DNA from: RUG572 sp964386385
GTDB lineage: Bacteria; Verrucomicrobiota; Kiritimatiellia; RFP12; UBA1067
Direction of reading: 5' to 3'
Assembly (NCBI GenBank): GCA_964386385.1
Contig: CAYLRN010000014.1
Coordinates: forward strand, 8,346-72,345
DNA: 64,000 bases
Position numbers and translations under genes: made by a program. Of this stretch, positions 1 to 7,803 are shown in pieces (the first letter of the stretch is position 1; the number at the start of each line of letters is the position of its first letter). The notes under the pieces were generated by a model. It was not told the origin of the DNA. It did not search any database and was given only the letters and a program-made list of their open reading frames with translations.

Positions 1-950
1 GGCAGAACCCCGACGACGTGCGCGGCTATCCGGCGAAGGGCGGGTTCTTCCTCGACCCCGCCACGAAGCGCGCCAAGGCCTGCGACTGGTGGAACGGCGT
101 GAGCGCGTTCATCGACTTCACCCATCCGAACGGACGCGCCTGGTTCAGGGAGCAGCTCGACCGGCTCCAGAGGGACTACGGCGTGGACGGCTTCAAGCTC
201 GACGGCGGCGACCTGAGCGCCTACAGGACTTCCGACAGGCTTTCGCACAAGGCGGACGCCACTTCCGGCGAACGGAACGTTGGCTTCGCGCAGTTCGCCG
301 TCGACTACCCCGTGAGCGAGTTCCGCAACGCCTGGCAGATGGGCGGAAAGCCGATTGTCATGCGCCTCCACGACAAGCCGCACCAGTGGGAGGCCCTTGA
401 GCGCATCGTCGCGGACATGATGGCCGCCTCGCTGCTCGGGCACTCCTTCATCTGCCCCGACATGGTGGGCGGCGGCGAATGGACGACGTTCATCCCCGGC
501 TCTCCGTTCGAGCCGGACCTCTTCGTCCGCTCCGCGCAGGTGCACGCCCTCTGCCCGATGATGCAGATCTCCGCCTCGCCGTGGCGCGTCCTCGACGCCG
601 AGCGCCAGGCCATCGTCAAGAAGACGGTCGACCTCCGCCAGAAGTTCGCGCCGCTCTTCGTGGCGCTTGCGCGGCGCGCGGGCAGGACGGGCGAGCCGAT
701 GATCCGCAACCTCGAGTACAACTATCCCGGCATGGGCTACGCCGGCGTCCGCGACCAGTTCATGATGGGCGAGACGCTGCTCGTCGCGCCGCAGTTGCGC
801 AAGGGCGCCGCGTCGCGCCAGGTCGTCATCCCTCCGGGCGAGTGGGTCGCCGACGACGGCACGGAGGCGACAGGCCCCAAGACGGTGACCGTCTCCACTC
901 CCCTCGACCGTCTCCCCCATTTCGTCAAGAAGCCGGCGCCCGGGCTCTGA
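1..950 (+). CDS. GH31-type glycoside hydrolase, 5'-truncated by the window edge
   Basis: The frame is open from base 3 with no start, so only the C-terminal ~315 residues are present. The segment GVDGFKLDGGD matches the GH31 nucleophile strand (Asp in KLD). It is followed by a long insert, then RLHDKPHQWEAL and PDMVGGG, the region where the acid/base lies. The ending (about 80 residues, including GEWVADDGTEATG) is the usual GH31 C-terminal beta-domain. GH31 enzymes hydrolyse alpha-glucosides, alpha-xylosides or, in the MYORG/NET37-like branch, alpha-galactosides. The spacing here looks more like that branch, but the substrate cannot be fixed. It ends 12 bp before mutS and may be read through into it. 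Confidence 0.8.
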   Translation, partial: QNPDDVRGYPAKGGFFLDPATKRAKACDWWNGVSAFIDFTHPNGRAWFREQLDRLQRDYGVDGFKLDGGDLSAYRTSDRLSHKADATSGERNVGFAQFAVDYPVSEFRNAWQMGGKPIVMRLHDKPHQWEALERIVADMMAASLLGHSFICPDMVGGGEWTTFIPGSPFEPDLFVRSAQVHALCPMMQISASPWRVLDAERQAIVKKTVDLRQKFAPLFVALARRAGRTGEPMIRNLEYNYPGMGYAGVRDQFMMGETLLVAPQLRKGAASRQVVIPPGEWVADDGTEATGPKTVTVSTPLDRLPHFVKKPAPGL

Positions 951-962
951 TTGGATTGAAAG

Positions 963-3437
963 ATGTCTGAAGAGCTTACGCCCATGCAGAGGCAGTATCG
1001 CGCGATCAAGCGCGGACTGCCCCCAGGCGCGATTCTCATGTTCCGCCTGGGCGACTTCTACGAAATGTTCGGCGAGGACGCCGTAGTCGCCTCCCCGATT
1101 CTCGGCGCGACTCTGACCCAGCGCTGCGGACTCCCGCTGTGCGGCGTCCCATACCACGCGCTGGACGCCTACCTTGCAAAGCTGATACGCGCCGGCAAGA
1201 CCGCCGCGATATGCGACCAGATGGAAGACCCGCGCCTTGTGAAGAAAGGCCAGGTCGTCCGCCGCGAGGTGACGCGCATCGTCACCCCCGGCACCGTGAC
1301 GGAGGACGGCCTTCTCGACGAGAACGACAGCACGTACATAGCCGCCGTCTCCGGGACCGGCCTTGCGCTCATGGACCTCTCCACGGGCGAGTTCACGGTG
1401 GAGGCGTTCGATTCCGGCGAAAGGCTGGACGACGCGCTCATGCGCTACCGCCCCGCGGAAATAGTCCGCGCCCGGCCGGAGGACGACGCGCCGCCGCCGC
1501 CGAAGACGACATACGCCGACTCCTGGACGTTTTCGCGCGACGCCGCGCGCGAGGCCCTTCTGCGCCACTTCAACGTTGCGTCGCTGGACGGCTTCGGACT
1601 CGAGTCGTCCGACGGCTGCGACCGCGGCGACCTCATCTGCGCGGCGGGAGCCCTTCTGCACTACGTCCACACGACGCTCCACCACGCCGTCACGCACATC
1701 CGCTCCATCCGCCTCCGCGAATCGGCGGACTCCCTTTCGCTCAGCGCCGGCACGATCCGCCACCTGGCCCTTCTGCCGGGCGAGGGCGTTTCGCGGGATG
1801 CGTCGCTCCTCGGCGTCCTCAACGTCACGCGCACTCCCATGGGCTCGCGACTGCTCACCAGTTGGATCCGCCAGCCGCTCTGCCGGCCGGAGGACGTCAA
1901 CGCCCGCCTGGACGCGGTCGAGGCGTTCGTCGGCAACCGCCGACTCCTTTCCACCCTGCAGGGGCAGCTGACCGGCGTCCGCGACCTTTCGCGCCTCATC
2001 GCCAAGGTCGACTCCGGCCGCGCCAACGCGCGCGACCTCAAGGCTCTCGCCGACTCCCTGCGCCCCGTCCCGGACGTCGCCGCCGCAATCGCCGACGTCG
2101 CGGCCGCCGACGTCCAGGCCCTGCGCGAACGCCTTTCCCCGGAGCGCGACGTCGTGGACCTGATCGACCGCGCCATCGCGGAGAACCCGAACGTCCTCCT
2201 CTCGGAGGGCAATCTCATCGCCCCCGGCTACAACGCCGACCTGGACGAGCTGCGCAGCATCGCGACGGAGGGGCATCGCTGGCTCGCAGAGTTCCAGGCG
2301 CGCGAAGTGGAGCGCACCGGCATCAAGACCCTGCGCGTCAGGAAGAACTCGGTCTTCGGCTTCTACATCGAAATCTCCAAGGCGGCCGCCGTCTCCGCGC
2401 CGCCGGAGTACGAACGCCGCCAGACGCTCGTGAACGCAGAGCGCTTCACGACCCCGGAGCTGAAATCGTACGAGCAGAAGGTCCTCGGGGCGCAGGACAG
2501 GTCGTTCGCCCTTGAGGCCGAGCTCTTCCGCGGGATAGTCGCCCGCGTGGCGGAGCGCACCCTCCCGATCCAGGGCACTGCCGCCGCGCTCGGATGGCTC
2601 GACGCCCTCCTCTCCTTCGCCGACCGCGCGCTCGCCGCCGGCTACGTGCGCCCCGTCGTCGATTCGTCGGACGCGCTCGACATAACGGACGGACGCCACC
2701 CGATCATCGAGCAGATTCCGGACGCCGAGCCGTTTGTCCCCAACTCCACGCATCTCAACTGCACGACGGACCAGATCATGCTCATCACCGGCCCGAACAT
2801 GGCCGGCAAGTCCACGTACATCCGCCAGGTAGCGACCCTCGCCATCATGGCGCAGGCCGGCTCGTTCGTCCCCGCGGCCGCAATGCGCATCGGCGCCGTC
2901 GACCGCGTCTTCACCCGCATCGGCGCCGGCGACGACCTGAGCCGCGGACGCTCCACCTTCCTCGTGGAAATGCAGGAGTGCGCGAACATTCTCAACAACG
3001 CAACCGCGCGCTCGCTCATCGTCCTTGACGAAATCGGGCGCGGCACGTCGACGTTCGACGGCATCTCCATCGCATGGTCCGTCGCCGAATACCTCCACGA
3101 GAACCCGAAGGTGAAGGCGAAGACGCTCTTCGCCACGCACTACCACGAACTCGCGGACCTCGCCGGGAAGTTCGAGGGCGTGAAGAACTGGACCGTTCGC
3201 GTGAAGGAGGACGGCGGACGCATCGTCTTCCTCAGGCGCGTCGCGCCGGGCGTCGCGGAACGCAGCTTCGGCATTCACGTCGCCGCGATGGCCGGCCTTC
3301 CTTTCGCGGTCGTCGACCGCGCAGGGCAGATTCTCGCCAACCTGGAGGCGAACGACCTGGACGTCGACGCGCAGAAGATCGTCCGCAGGCCGCGCAGAAA
3401 GCTCTCCGACCTTCCGGGCCAGATGTCACTTTTTTGA
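963..3437 (+). CDS. mutS: DNA mismatch repair ATPase MutS
   Basis: Binds base mismatches and small loops and recruits MutL. The mismatch-reading Phe-x-Glu is in GDFYEMF at about residues 29-35. The connector, lever and clamp domains follow (clamp-type segment GYNADLDELR near residue 420). The ATPase has Walker A GPNMAGKST at about 609-618 and Walker B VLDEIGRGTS at about 685-695. The C-terminal helix-turn-helix ends at LSDLPGQMSLF. At 824 residues it is slightly shorter than E. coli MutS (853). No strong Shine-Dalgarno is seen (GGATTGAAAG before the ATG). It lies 15 bp upstream of rpoN in the same direction, so the two are probably co-transcribed. Confidence 0.97.
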   Translation: MSEELTPMQRQYRAIKRGLPPGAILMFRLGDFYEMFGEDAVVASPILGATLTQRCGLPLCGVPYHALDAYLAKLIRAGKTAAICDQMEDPRLVKKGQVVRREVTRIVTPGTVTEDGLLDENDSTYIAAVSGTGLALMDLSTGEFTVEAFDSGERLDDALMRYRPAEIVRARPEDDAPPPPKTTYADSWTFSRDAAREALLRHFNVASLDGFGLESSDGCDRGDLICAAGALLHYVHTTLHHAVTHIRSIRLRESADSLSLSAGTIRHLALLPGEGVSRDASLLGVLNVTRTPMGSRLLTSWIRQPLCRPEDVNARLDAVEAFVGNRRLLSTLQGQLTGVRDLSRLIAKVDSGRANARDLKALADSLRPVPDVAAAIADVAAADVQALRERLSPERDVVDLIDRAIAENPNVLLSEGNLIAPGYNADLDELRSIATEGHRWLAEFQAREVERTGIKTLRVRKNSVFGFYIEISKAAAVSAPPEYERRQTLVNAERFTTPELKSYEQKVLGAQDRSFALEAELFRGIVARVAERTLPIQGTAAALGWLDALLSFADRALAAGYVRPVVDSSDALDITDGRHPIIEQIPDAEPFVPNSTHLNCTTDQIMLITGPNMAGKSTYIRQVATLAIMAQAGSFVPAAAMRIGAVDRVFTRIGAGDDLSRGRSTFLVEMQECANILNNATARSLIVLDEIGRGTSTFDGISIAWSVAEYLHENPKVKAKTLFATHYHELADLAGKFEGVKNWTVRVKEDGGRIVFLRRVAPGVAERSFGIHVAAMAGLPFAVVDRAGQILANLEANDLDVDAQKIVRRPRRKLSDLPGQMSLF

Positions 3438-3452
3438 CGGCGGGCGGACGAG

Positions 3453-4949
3453 ATGGCTGAGTACGGCTTGAACTTCGGTCTTTCGGCGCGGCAGACGCAA
3501 AGCCAGGTCCTCTCCCGCCAGATGCAGCAGTCTCTCGCCATGCTTGCGATGACGTCGCACGAACTGCGCGCGGAGCTCGACCGCCAGCTTCAGGCGAACC
3601 CGCTCGTCGAGGACGTGGACAGCCGCGTCGAACGCCCCATGTCGGAGGCCGTGCCGCCGGAGCGCGATGGCGCGGCCACGACGGAACGCGAGCTGGACTT
3701 CACCCCGTCCGGCGAGGCCGCGCAGTCGATCCTCCAGACGGACGACGGCTACCGCGACTATTTCCTTGGCAACATGTCCAGCGCCTCCGGCGACGAGGAG
3801 GCGCAGACGCGGCGGCAGCGCCTTTTCGACTCGCAGGTCAAGGCGGAGACCCTTCAGGAGCACCTCATGAACCAGGTGCCGTGCTCTGACATCGCCCCCG
3901 AAGACCGCGCCCTCGCCGAGGCCTTGATCGGACGCATCGAGGACGACGGCTACTTCCGCGGCTCGCTTGCCGACCTGCAGATGGTCTTCGGCGTGTCCGA
4001 GGAACGCCTTCTCGCCGTCCTTGCGAGGATACGCGAGTTCGATCCGCTCGGATGCGGCGCCAGGGACCTGCGCGAATGCCTTTTGGCGCAGATGGAGAAA
4101 CTGGACGATTCGCCGTGGGAGGAGGAGGTGCGGACGCTCGTGGACGGACATCTCCAGGACGTCGCCGCCGGTCGCGCGGACTACCTCTGCGGCGTTCTGC
4201 ACGTGTCGCATGAAGAGTATGGAAGAGTCCTTGCCGCGCTCAGGACGCTCGATCCGCGCCCCGGCCGCAACCCGTCCTTCAGCCGCGCCGCCCTTTCGCG
4301 CGAAGAGCCGGGCGAATACGTCCGCCCGGAGGTCTACGCGATGAAAGGCGCCGACGGGAAATGGAGGGTACGGGTGGATTCGCGCGACCTGCCTGAGATC
4401 CGCATTTCGCAGAGATACCTGAAAATGCTCGAAGACCCGAAATGCGCCCCCGAGGCCAAGGCGTACATCCGCGAAAGGCGGCGGGCGGCGGAGGCCTTGA
4501 AGGAGGCGCTTGAAAGGCGGCAGGACACGATTGCCGGCATCGCGCAGGCCATCGTGGACGCGCAGCCGGACTTCTTCAACAGGGGGTTCGACGGACTTCG
4601 TCCGCTGACGATGGAGCAGGTCGCCGAACGGACCGGCGTCCACAACACCACCGTGTCGCGCACGGTGAACGGGAAGTACATGGCGACGCCGTTCGGAGTG
4701 GTCGAACTGCGGAAGTTCTTCACGGCGGGCATGAAGACGGCTTCAGGCGAAATGGTGTCCAACGTCGCCATTCGGAACGAGATTCGCCGCCTTGTGGAGA
4801 ACGAGGATGCGGCTGCCCCGCTTGCCGACGAGAAGATAGCCGAACTCCTCAGGGAAAAGGGTTTTGTCATCGCCCGCCGCACTGTGGCCAAGTACAGGAA
4901 GGCGCTGAAGATCCCAGGCGTGGGCGAACGCCGCCGTTGCTCCACTTGA
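3453..4949 (+). CDS. rpoN: RNA polymerase sigma-54 factor RpoN
   Basis: Directs RNA polymerase to -24/-12 promoters that need an AAA+ enhancer-binding activator. Region I is the Gln/Leu-rich N-terminus (RQTQSQVLSRQMQQSLAMLA), followed by an acidic region II. The core-binding domain runs to about residue 320. The helix-turn-helix is near residues 386-410 (MEQVAERTGVHNTTVSRTV), and the RpoN box is ARRTVAKYR at about 474-482. Its 498 residues are normal for the family (477 in E. coli). No sigma-54 activator gene was recognised in this window. A palindrome starts two bases after the stop codon and leads into the repeat cluster. Confidence 0.97.
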   Translation: MAEYGLNFGLSARQTQSQVLSRQMQQSLAMLAMTSHELRAELDRQLQANPLVEDVDSRVERPMSEAVPPERDGAATTERELDFTPSGEAAQSILQTDDGYRDYFLGNMSSASGDEEAQTRRQRLFDSQVKAETLQEHLMNQVPCSDIAPEDRALAEALIGRIEDDGYFRGSLADLQMVFGVSEERLLAVLARIREFDPLGCGARDLRECLLAQMEKLDDSPWEEEVRTLVDGHLQDVAAGRADYLCGVLHVSHEEYGRVLAALRTLDPRPGRNPSFSRAALSREEPGEYVRPEVYAMKGADGKWRVRVDSRDLPEIRISQRYLKMLEDPKCAPEAKAYIRERRRAAEALKEALERRQDTIAGIAQAIVDAQPDFFNRGFDGLRPLTMEQVAERTGVHNTTVSRTVNGKYMATPFGVVELRKFFTAGMKTASGEMVSNVAIRNEIRRLVENEDAAAPLADEKIAELLREKGFVIARRTVAKYRKALKIPGVGERRRCST

Positions 4950-4950
4950 G

Positions 4951-4970
4951 GGACGCGCTCCCGCGCGTCC
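4951..4970 (+). repeat. REP-like hairpin directly after rpoN
   Basis: Left arm GGACGCGC (4951-4958), loop TCCC, right arm GCGCGTCC (4963-4970). The first arm begins one base after the rpoN stop codon. It has no U-tract, so it is not a classic intrinsic terminator, though it could protect the 3' end of the mRNA. Confidence 0.7.
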
Positions 4971-4976
4971 GGGAAC

Positions 4977-5305
4977 GGCGCGACGAGGACGTCGCGCCCT
5001 ACCGATTGGCTTCTGTCTTGTCCTTGTACCGCATCATCGGTAGGGCGGGGCGTCTCGCCCCGCCGCCGCGGGCGAACGGCGCGACGAGGACGTCGCGCCC
5101 TACCGATTGGCTTCTGTCTTGTCCTTGTACCGCATCATCGGTAGGGCGGGGCGTCTCGCCCCGCCGCCGCGGGCGAACGGCGCGACGAGGACGTCGCGCC
5201 CTACCGATTGGCTTCTGTCTTGTCCTTGTACCGCATCATCGGTAGGGCGGGGCGTCTCGCCCCGCCGCCGCGGGCGAACGGCGCGACGAGGACGTCGCGC
5301 CCTAC
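4977..5305. repeat. Three tandem 101-bp units, each a pair of inverted REP hairpins
   Basis: The period is exactly 101 bp: the GCGACGAGGA word recurs at 4980, 5081, 5182 and 5283, the last copy being partial. Each unit holds a reverse element (arms GGCGCGACG and CGTCGCGCC around AGGA, then CTACC), a 35-bp spacer, and a forward element (foot GGTAG, arms GGCGGGGCG and CGCCCCGCC around TCT). This inverted-pair layout is that of a BIME (bacterial interspersed mosaic element). Short open frames through it are by-products of the repeat. The rest of 5306-5448 holds one more REP (5339-5362) and nothing else recognisable. Confidence 0.9.
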
Positions 5306-5338
5306 CTGATTGACCGTCAAGGGCCTTTTCAACCGCAC

Positions 5339-5362
5339 GGCGCGTGAGGACACGCGCTCTCC
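5339..5362 (-). repeat. REP element, GGAG type
   Basis: Arms GGCGCGTG and CACGCGCT around AGGA, followed by CTCC. On the minus strand this reads GGAG foot, stem, TCCT loop, stem. There is one arm mismatch at the last base. Confidence 0.65.
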
Positions 5363-5448
5363 CGTGGACACCATTGCGTGACGGTTGAGGTGCTTGCGAC
5401 GTTCAATGGTCTGGACGTTCGTGAGGCCGTGAACCGGCATCCGACCAT

Positions 5449-7677
5449 CTACCTGCTGCCGTAGGCGGCTGAACGAAACGCCCTGACGAGGTCGGCCTCC
5501 GGCACGTCCGCCTCGACGAAGCGGCGGCCAAGGTCTGCCAGCCTGTCCACCTTGATTCCGGGAACGTCGATCTCCGGCGTGTCGCGCTCGTCGAGATTCC
5601 AGTAGACGATTCCCGATCTTCCGTTGCGCACGTACGAGAATGCGCGGATCGGGCGTTCGTCGTCGCGGGTCGCGGCGCGGCACTCCACGGGTTCCGGCTT
5701 CTCCGCGGATGCGAAGGGCCAGAGCATCCACTCCCTGTCCGGGTCTTTGAGCATTTCGCGCTGCGCGGGCGTGAGCGTTCCGTTGAGCTTCGCGTCTTCC
5801 CAGCGTTTGAACGCCGCGAGGCAGTCGTCAGCGCGGGGATGCGAACGGTATGCGCGGAGCGAACAGCCCATCGACACCGGACAGTTCCACGCCGCGCCTT
5901 TCGCGCCCATGTACTCGAACACGTCCGGCTGCGTCCCGATCGTTCCGTTCCAGAATGCGGACTGCGCGTACTGTCCGTTGGACGGAGCCTTCCTGTTCGG
6001 ATCCGGCTTCACCGGCGGCTGGAGGCGCATCCATCCAAGGTCGACGGACGAGAAGTCGTCCGCGTCCTGCTCGACCGTGCGAAGGATGTACTTCTTCATC
6101 GCGCCGCGCTGGAGTTCGCCCTTGAAGGTGTCGAATGCGTTTCCGCGCGAAAGGACGTGCCAGCCGAAGTGGCTCTTCAGCGCCCCTTCGCAGTAGATCG
6201 GGTCTGTCGTGAACTTCCGCCACACGTTCAGCTGGACGCGGGGGACGTGGTACCAGAACGGCTCCGGCACGTCCTCCGCGCCGTCCATGTAGAAGAACTT
6301 CACGCCGGCGCCGTTCACCGTGTCGGCGAGCCGATCCGCTATCTCGTCCGTGATCTTCGAGTTGCCGCCGCACCTGACGAAGACCACCCAGTCGTCGACG
6401 TCGAGGTGTCTCGCGACGGTGTTCCGGGCATGGCGCGCAGGCGTGGAGTTCCACAGTCCGCGAACGCAGTTGGTGAGCGCGTACGGCGGCTCTTCCGTGA
6501 CGCCGCCGTACATCACGAGTTCGTCGCCGACCATGACAAGCCCGCGATTCGGTTCAGTGCGCAGAAGCCGGGGGCGTCCCTGGATGGGCAGCGTCCTGTC
6601 CGTCTCCGAGACGTCCGCGTCAAGCACGATCTCGCAGACGGTGTTCATGCGGGTGTCCGGTTTGCCGGATGCGAGGTATGCGTCGTTGGTGGAGACCTTC
6701 GTCGAGAAGAAGTGGAGGCCGGGGACGAGACCGGCGTCGCGTATCGCGTCCGTCACCTTCCTGAAGTCGGACACGCCGTTCGCGAACTTCGGCTTGGGCG
6801 CGTTGTGCCCGGTGGTGCTCCACAGCGCCGCAGGACCGAGCGTGAGGAGGCCGCGGAATCCGCCTTTCTTCGCTATCGCGATGTGTTCATGGACGTTTTC
6901 GGGCGTGACGTCGCCGGTCATGTAGTACGAGGCGGCGTAGTCCTTGCGCCGTCTGCTCTGCACTCCGCGAGGGAGGTCGAAGTCGCGCTCGAACGCATCG
7001 ACGCAGTCGAGGAACGGTTCGCGTCCGGGGGCGGCGGCAAGGACGGCATGGGCGTCCATGACGCCGACGTCCTTTTCCGTTCCCGCGTAGAAGCGCAGCC
7101 CGCCCGACTCGCGGTCGAACGCGTCAATCCGCGTCTCCGGCTGCGCGGCCATGAGCGCGACGGCGGCGCGTTCGTCCCAGACCACGTTGAGGGTGCGTCC
7201 GAAATGCGTCCGGCGGCGGATCGGCAGCTGGACGAGCGCGAAGGAGTCGGTCTCGGTCCTGCGCTTGAAGCCGGAGGACTCGAGCTCGTAGTCGAAGCCC
7301 TCAAGCCTGAATCTGACGTAGTCGTCGGTGGTTTCAAGCCTGACCCTGGCGGTGAAGAACTCGTCGCGGTAGCGGATCTTAAGGAGGTCGCCCTCGCGCG
7401 AAATCGCGTTCGACGGCAGCGTCCACGGCTTTGCCGCGTACATGAGCTTGAACTCGTTGTCGTATGCGCGGTTCTGCGTGATGGTGGAGAACGGAACGCG
7501 GGCGTTCGGTTCGAGGCATTCCTCGCCCGTCGCCTTCACGACAAGCGACTTCGCGAATCCGTCTCCGTCGAGGACGAGCCTGAAGCGCGCATTTTCGACA
7601 ACCACGTCCGCCGCCGCGTAGGCGAACGTCCCCGCAGCCAGCGCCGCGCACATGAACAACCGCATATTCATCATCAC
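5449..7677 (-). CDS. Secreted protein with a probable TIM-barrel catalytic domain, family not identified
   Basis: 742 residues. A signal peptide is visible (MRLFMCAALAAGTFAYAAAD). A beta-rich N-terminal domain (to about residue 235) is followed by a likely (beta/alpha)8 domain: ENVHEHIAIAKKGGFRGLL, a long middle with AIRDAGLVPGLHFF, then GAGVKFFYMDGAEDVPEPF, where Asp/Glu could be catalytic. I read it as a putative glycoside hydrolase acting on an exported substrate, but no named family was recognised. ATGs at 7677, 7674 and 7671 all fit behind an AAAGGAG ribosome site. It is divergent from hsdR and has its own promoter (7699-7727). Confidence 0.75.
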   Translation of the reverse strand: MMMNMRLFMCAALAAGTFAYAAADVVVENARFRLVLDGDGFAKSLVVKATGEECLEPNARVPFSTITQNRAYDNEFKLMYAAKPWTLPSNAISREGDLLKIRYRDEFFTARVRLETTDDYVRFRLEGFDYELESSGFKRRTETDSFALVQLPIRRRTHFGRTLNVVWDERAAVALMAAQPETRIDAFDRESGGLRFYAGTEKDVGVMDAHAVLAAAPGREPFLDCVDAFERDFDLPRGVQSRRRKDYAASYYMTGDVTPENVHEHIAIAKKGGFRGLLTLGPAALWSTTGHNAPKPKFANGVSDFRKVTDAIRDAGLVPGLHFFSTKVSTNDAYLASGKPDTRMNTVCEIVLDADVSETDRTLPIQGRPRLLRTEPNRGLVMVGDELVMYGGVTEEPPYALTNCVRGLWNSTPARHARNTVARHLDVDDWVVFVRCGGNSKITDEIADRLADTVNGAGVKFFYMDGAEDVPEPFWYHVPRVQLNVWRKFTTDPIYCEGALKSHFGWHVLSRGNAFDTFKGELQRGAMKKYILRTVEQDADDFSSVDLGWMRLQPPVKPDPNRKAPSNGQYAQSAFWNGTIGTQPDVFEYMGAKGAAWNCPVSMGCSLRAYRSHPRADDCLAAFKRWEDAKLNGTLTPAQREMLKDPDREWMLWPFASAEKPEPVECRAATRDDERPIRAFSYVRNGRSGIVYWNLDERDTPEIDVPGIKVDRLADLGRRFVEADVPEADLVRAFRSAAYGSR

Positions 7678-7698
7678 TCCTTTTTTCGGACGGGTGCA

Positions 7699-7727
7699 AC
7701 AATACCATAGCGCCGCCGCGCGGTCAA
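7699..7727 (-). promoter_or_regulatory. Sigma-70-type promoter for the 742-residue secreted protein
   Basis: On the minus strand: TTGACC (7722-7727), a 17-bp spacer and TATTGT (7699-7704), with TGG before the -10 (extended -10). The start codon is about 22 bp downstream behind AAAGGAG. Confidence 0.7.
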
Positions 7728-7762
7728 CGGCGAATTTGCGCGGATTCTTCGAGCCGGGAATC

Positions 7763-7771
7763 TGATATAAT
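7763..7771 (+). promoter_or_regulatory. Extended -10 promoter for hsdR
   Basis: TGATATAAT is a perfect extended -10. No good -35 lies 17 bp upstream, which is tolerated by extended -10 promoters. The expected start is near 7778, 26 nt before the hsdR ATG. Confidence 0.65.
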
Positions 7772-7803
7772 GGCGGACGTCGTTTGAGAAATCAAAATAG
7801 GCC

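Noticed and set aside
4937..5313. Short open frames across the 101-bp repeats that could encode a repetitive peptide
   Set aside because: They follow the repeat period, have no ribosome site, and the same REP hairpins recur without frames elsewhere.
4951..5362. CRISPR array
   Set aside because: Units are identical throughout, with no unique spacers, and are internally palindromic pairs; no cas genes are present.
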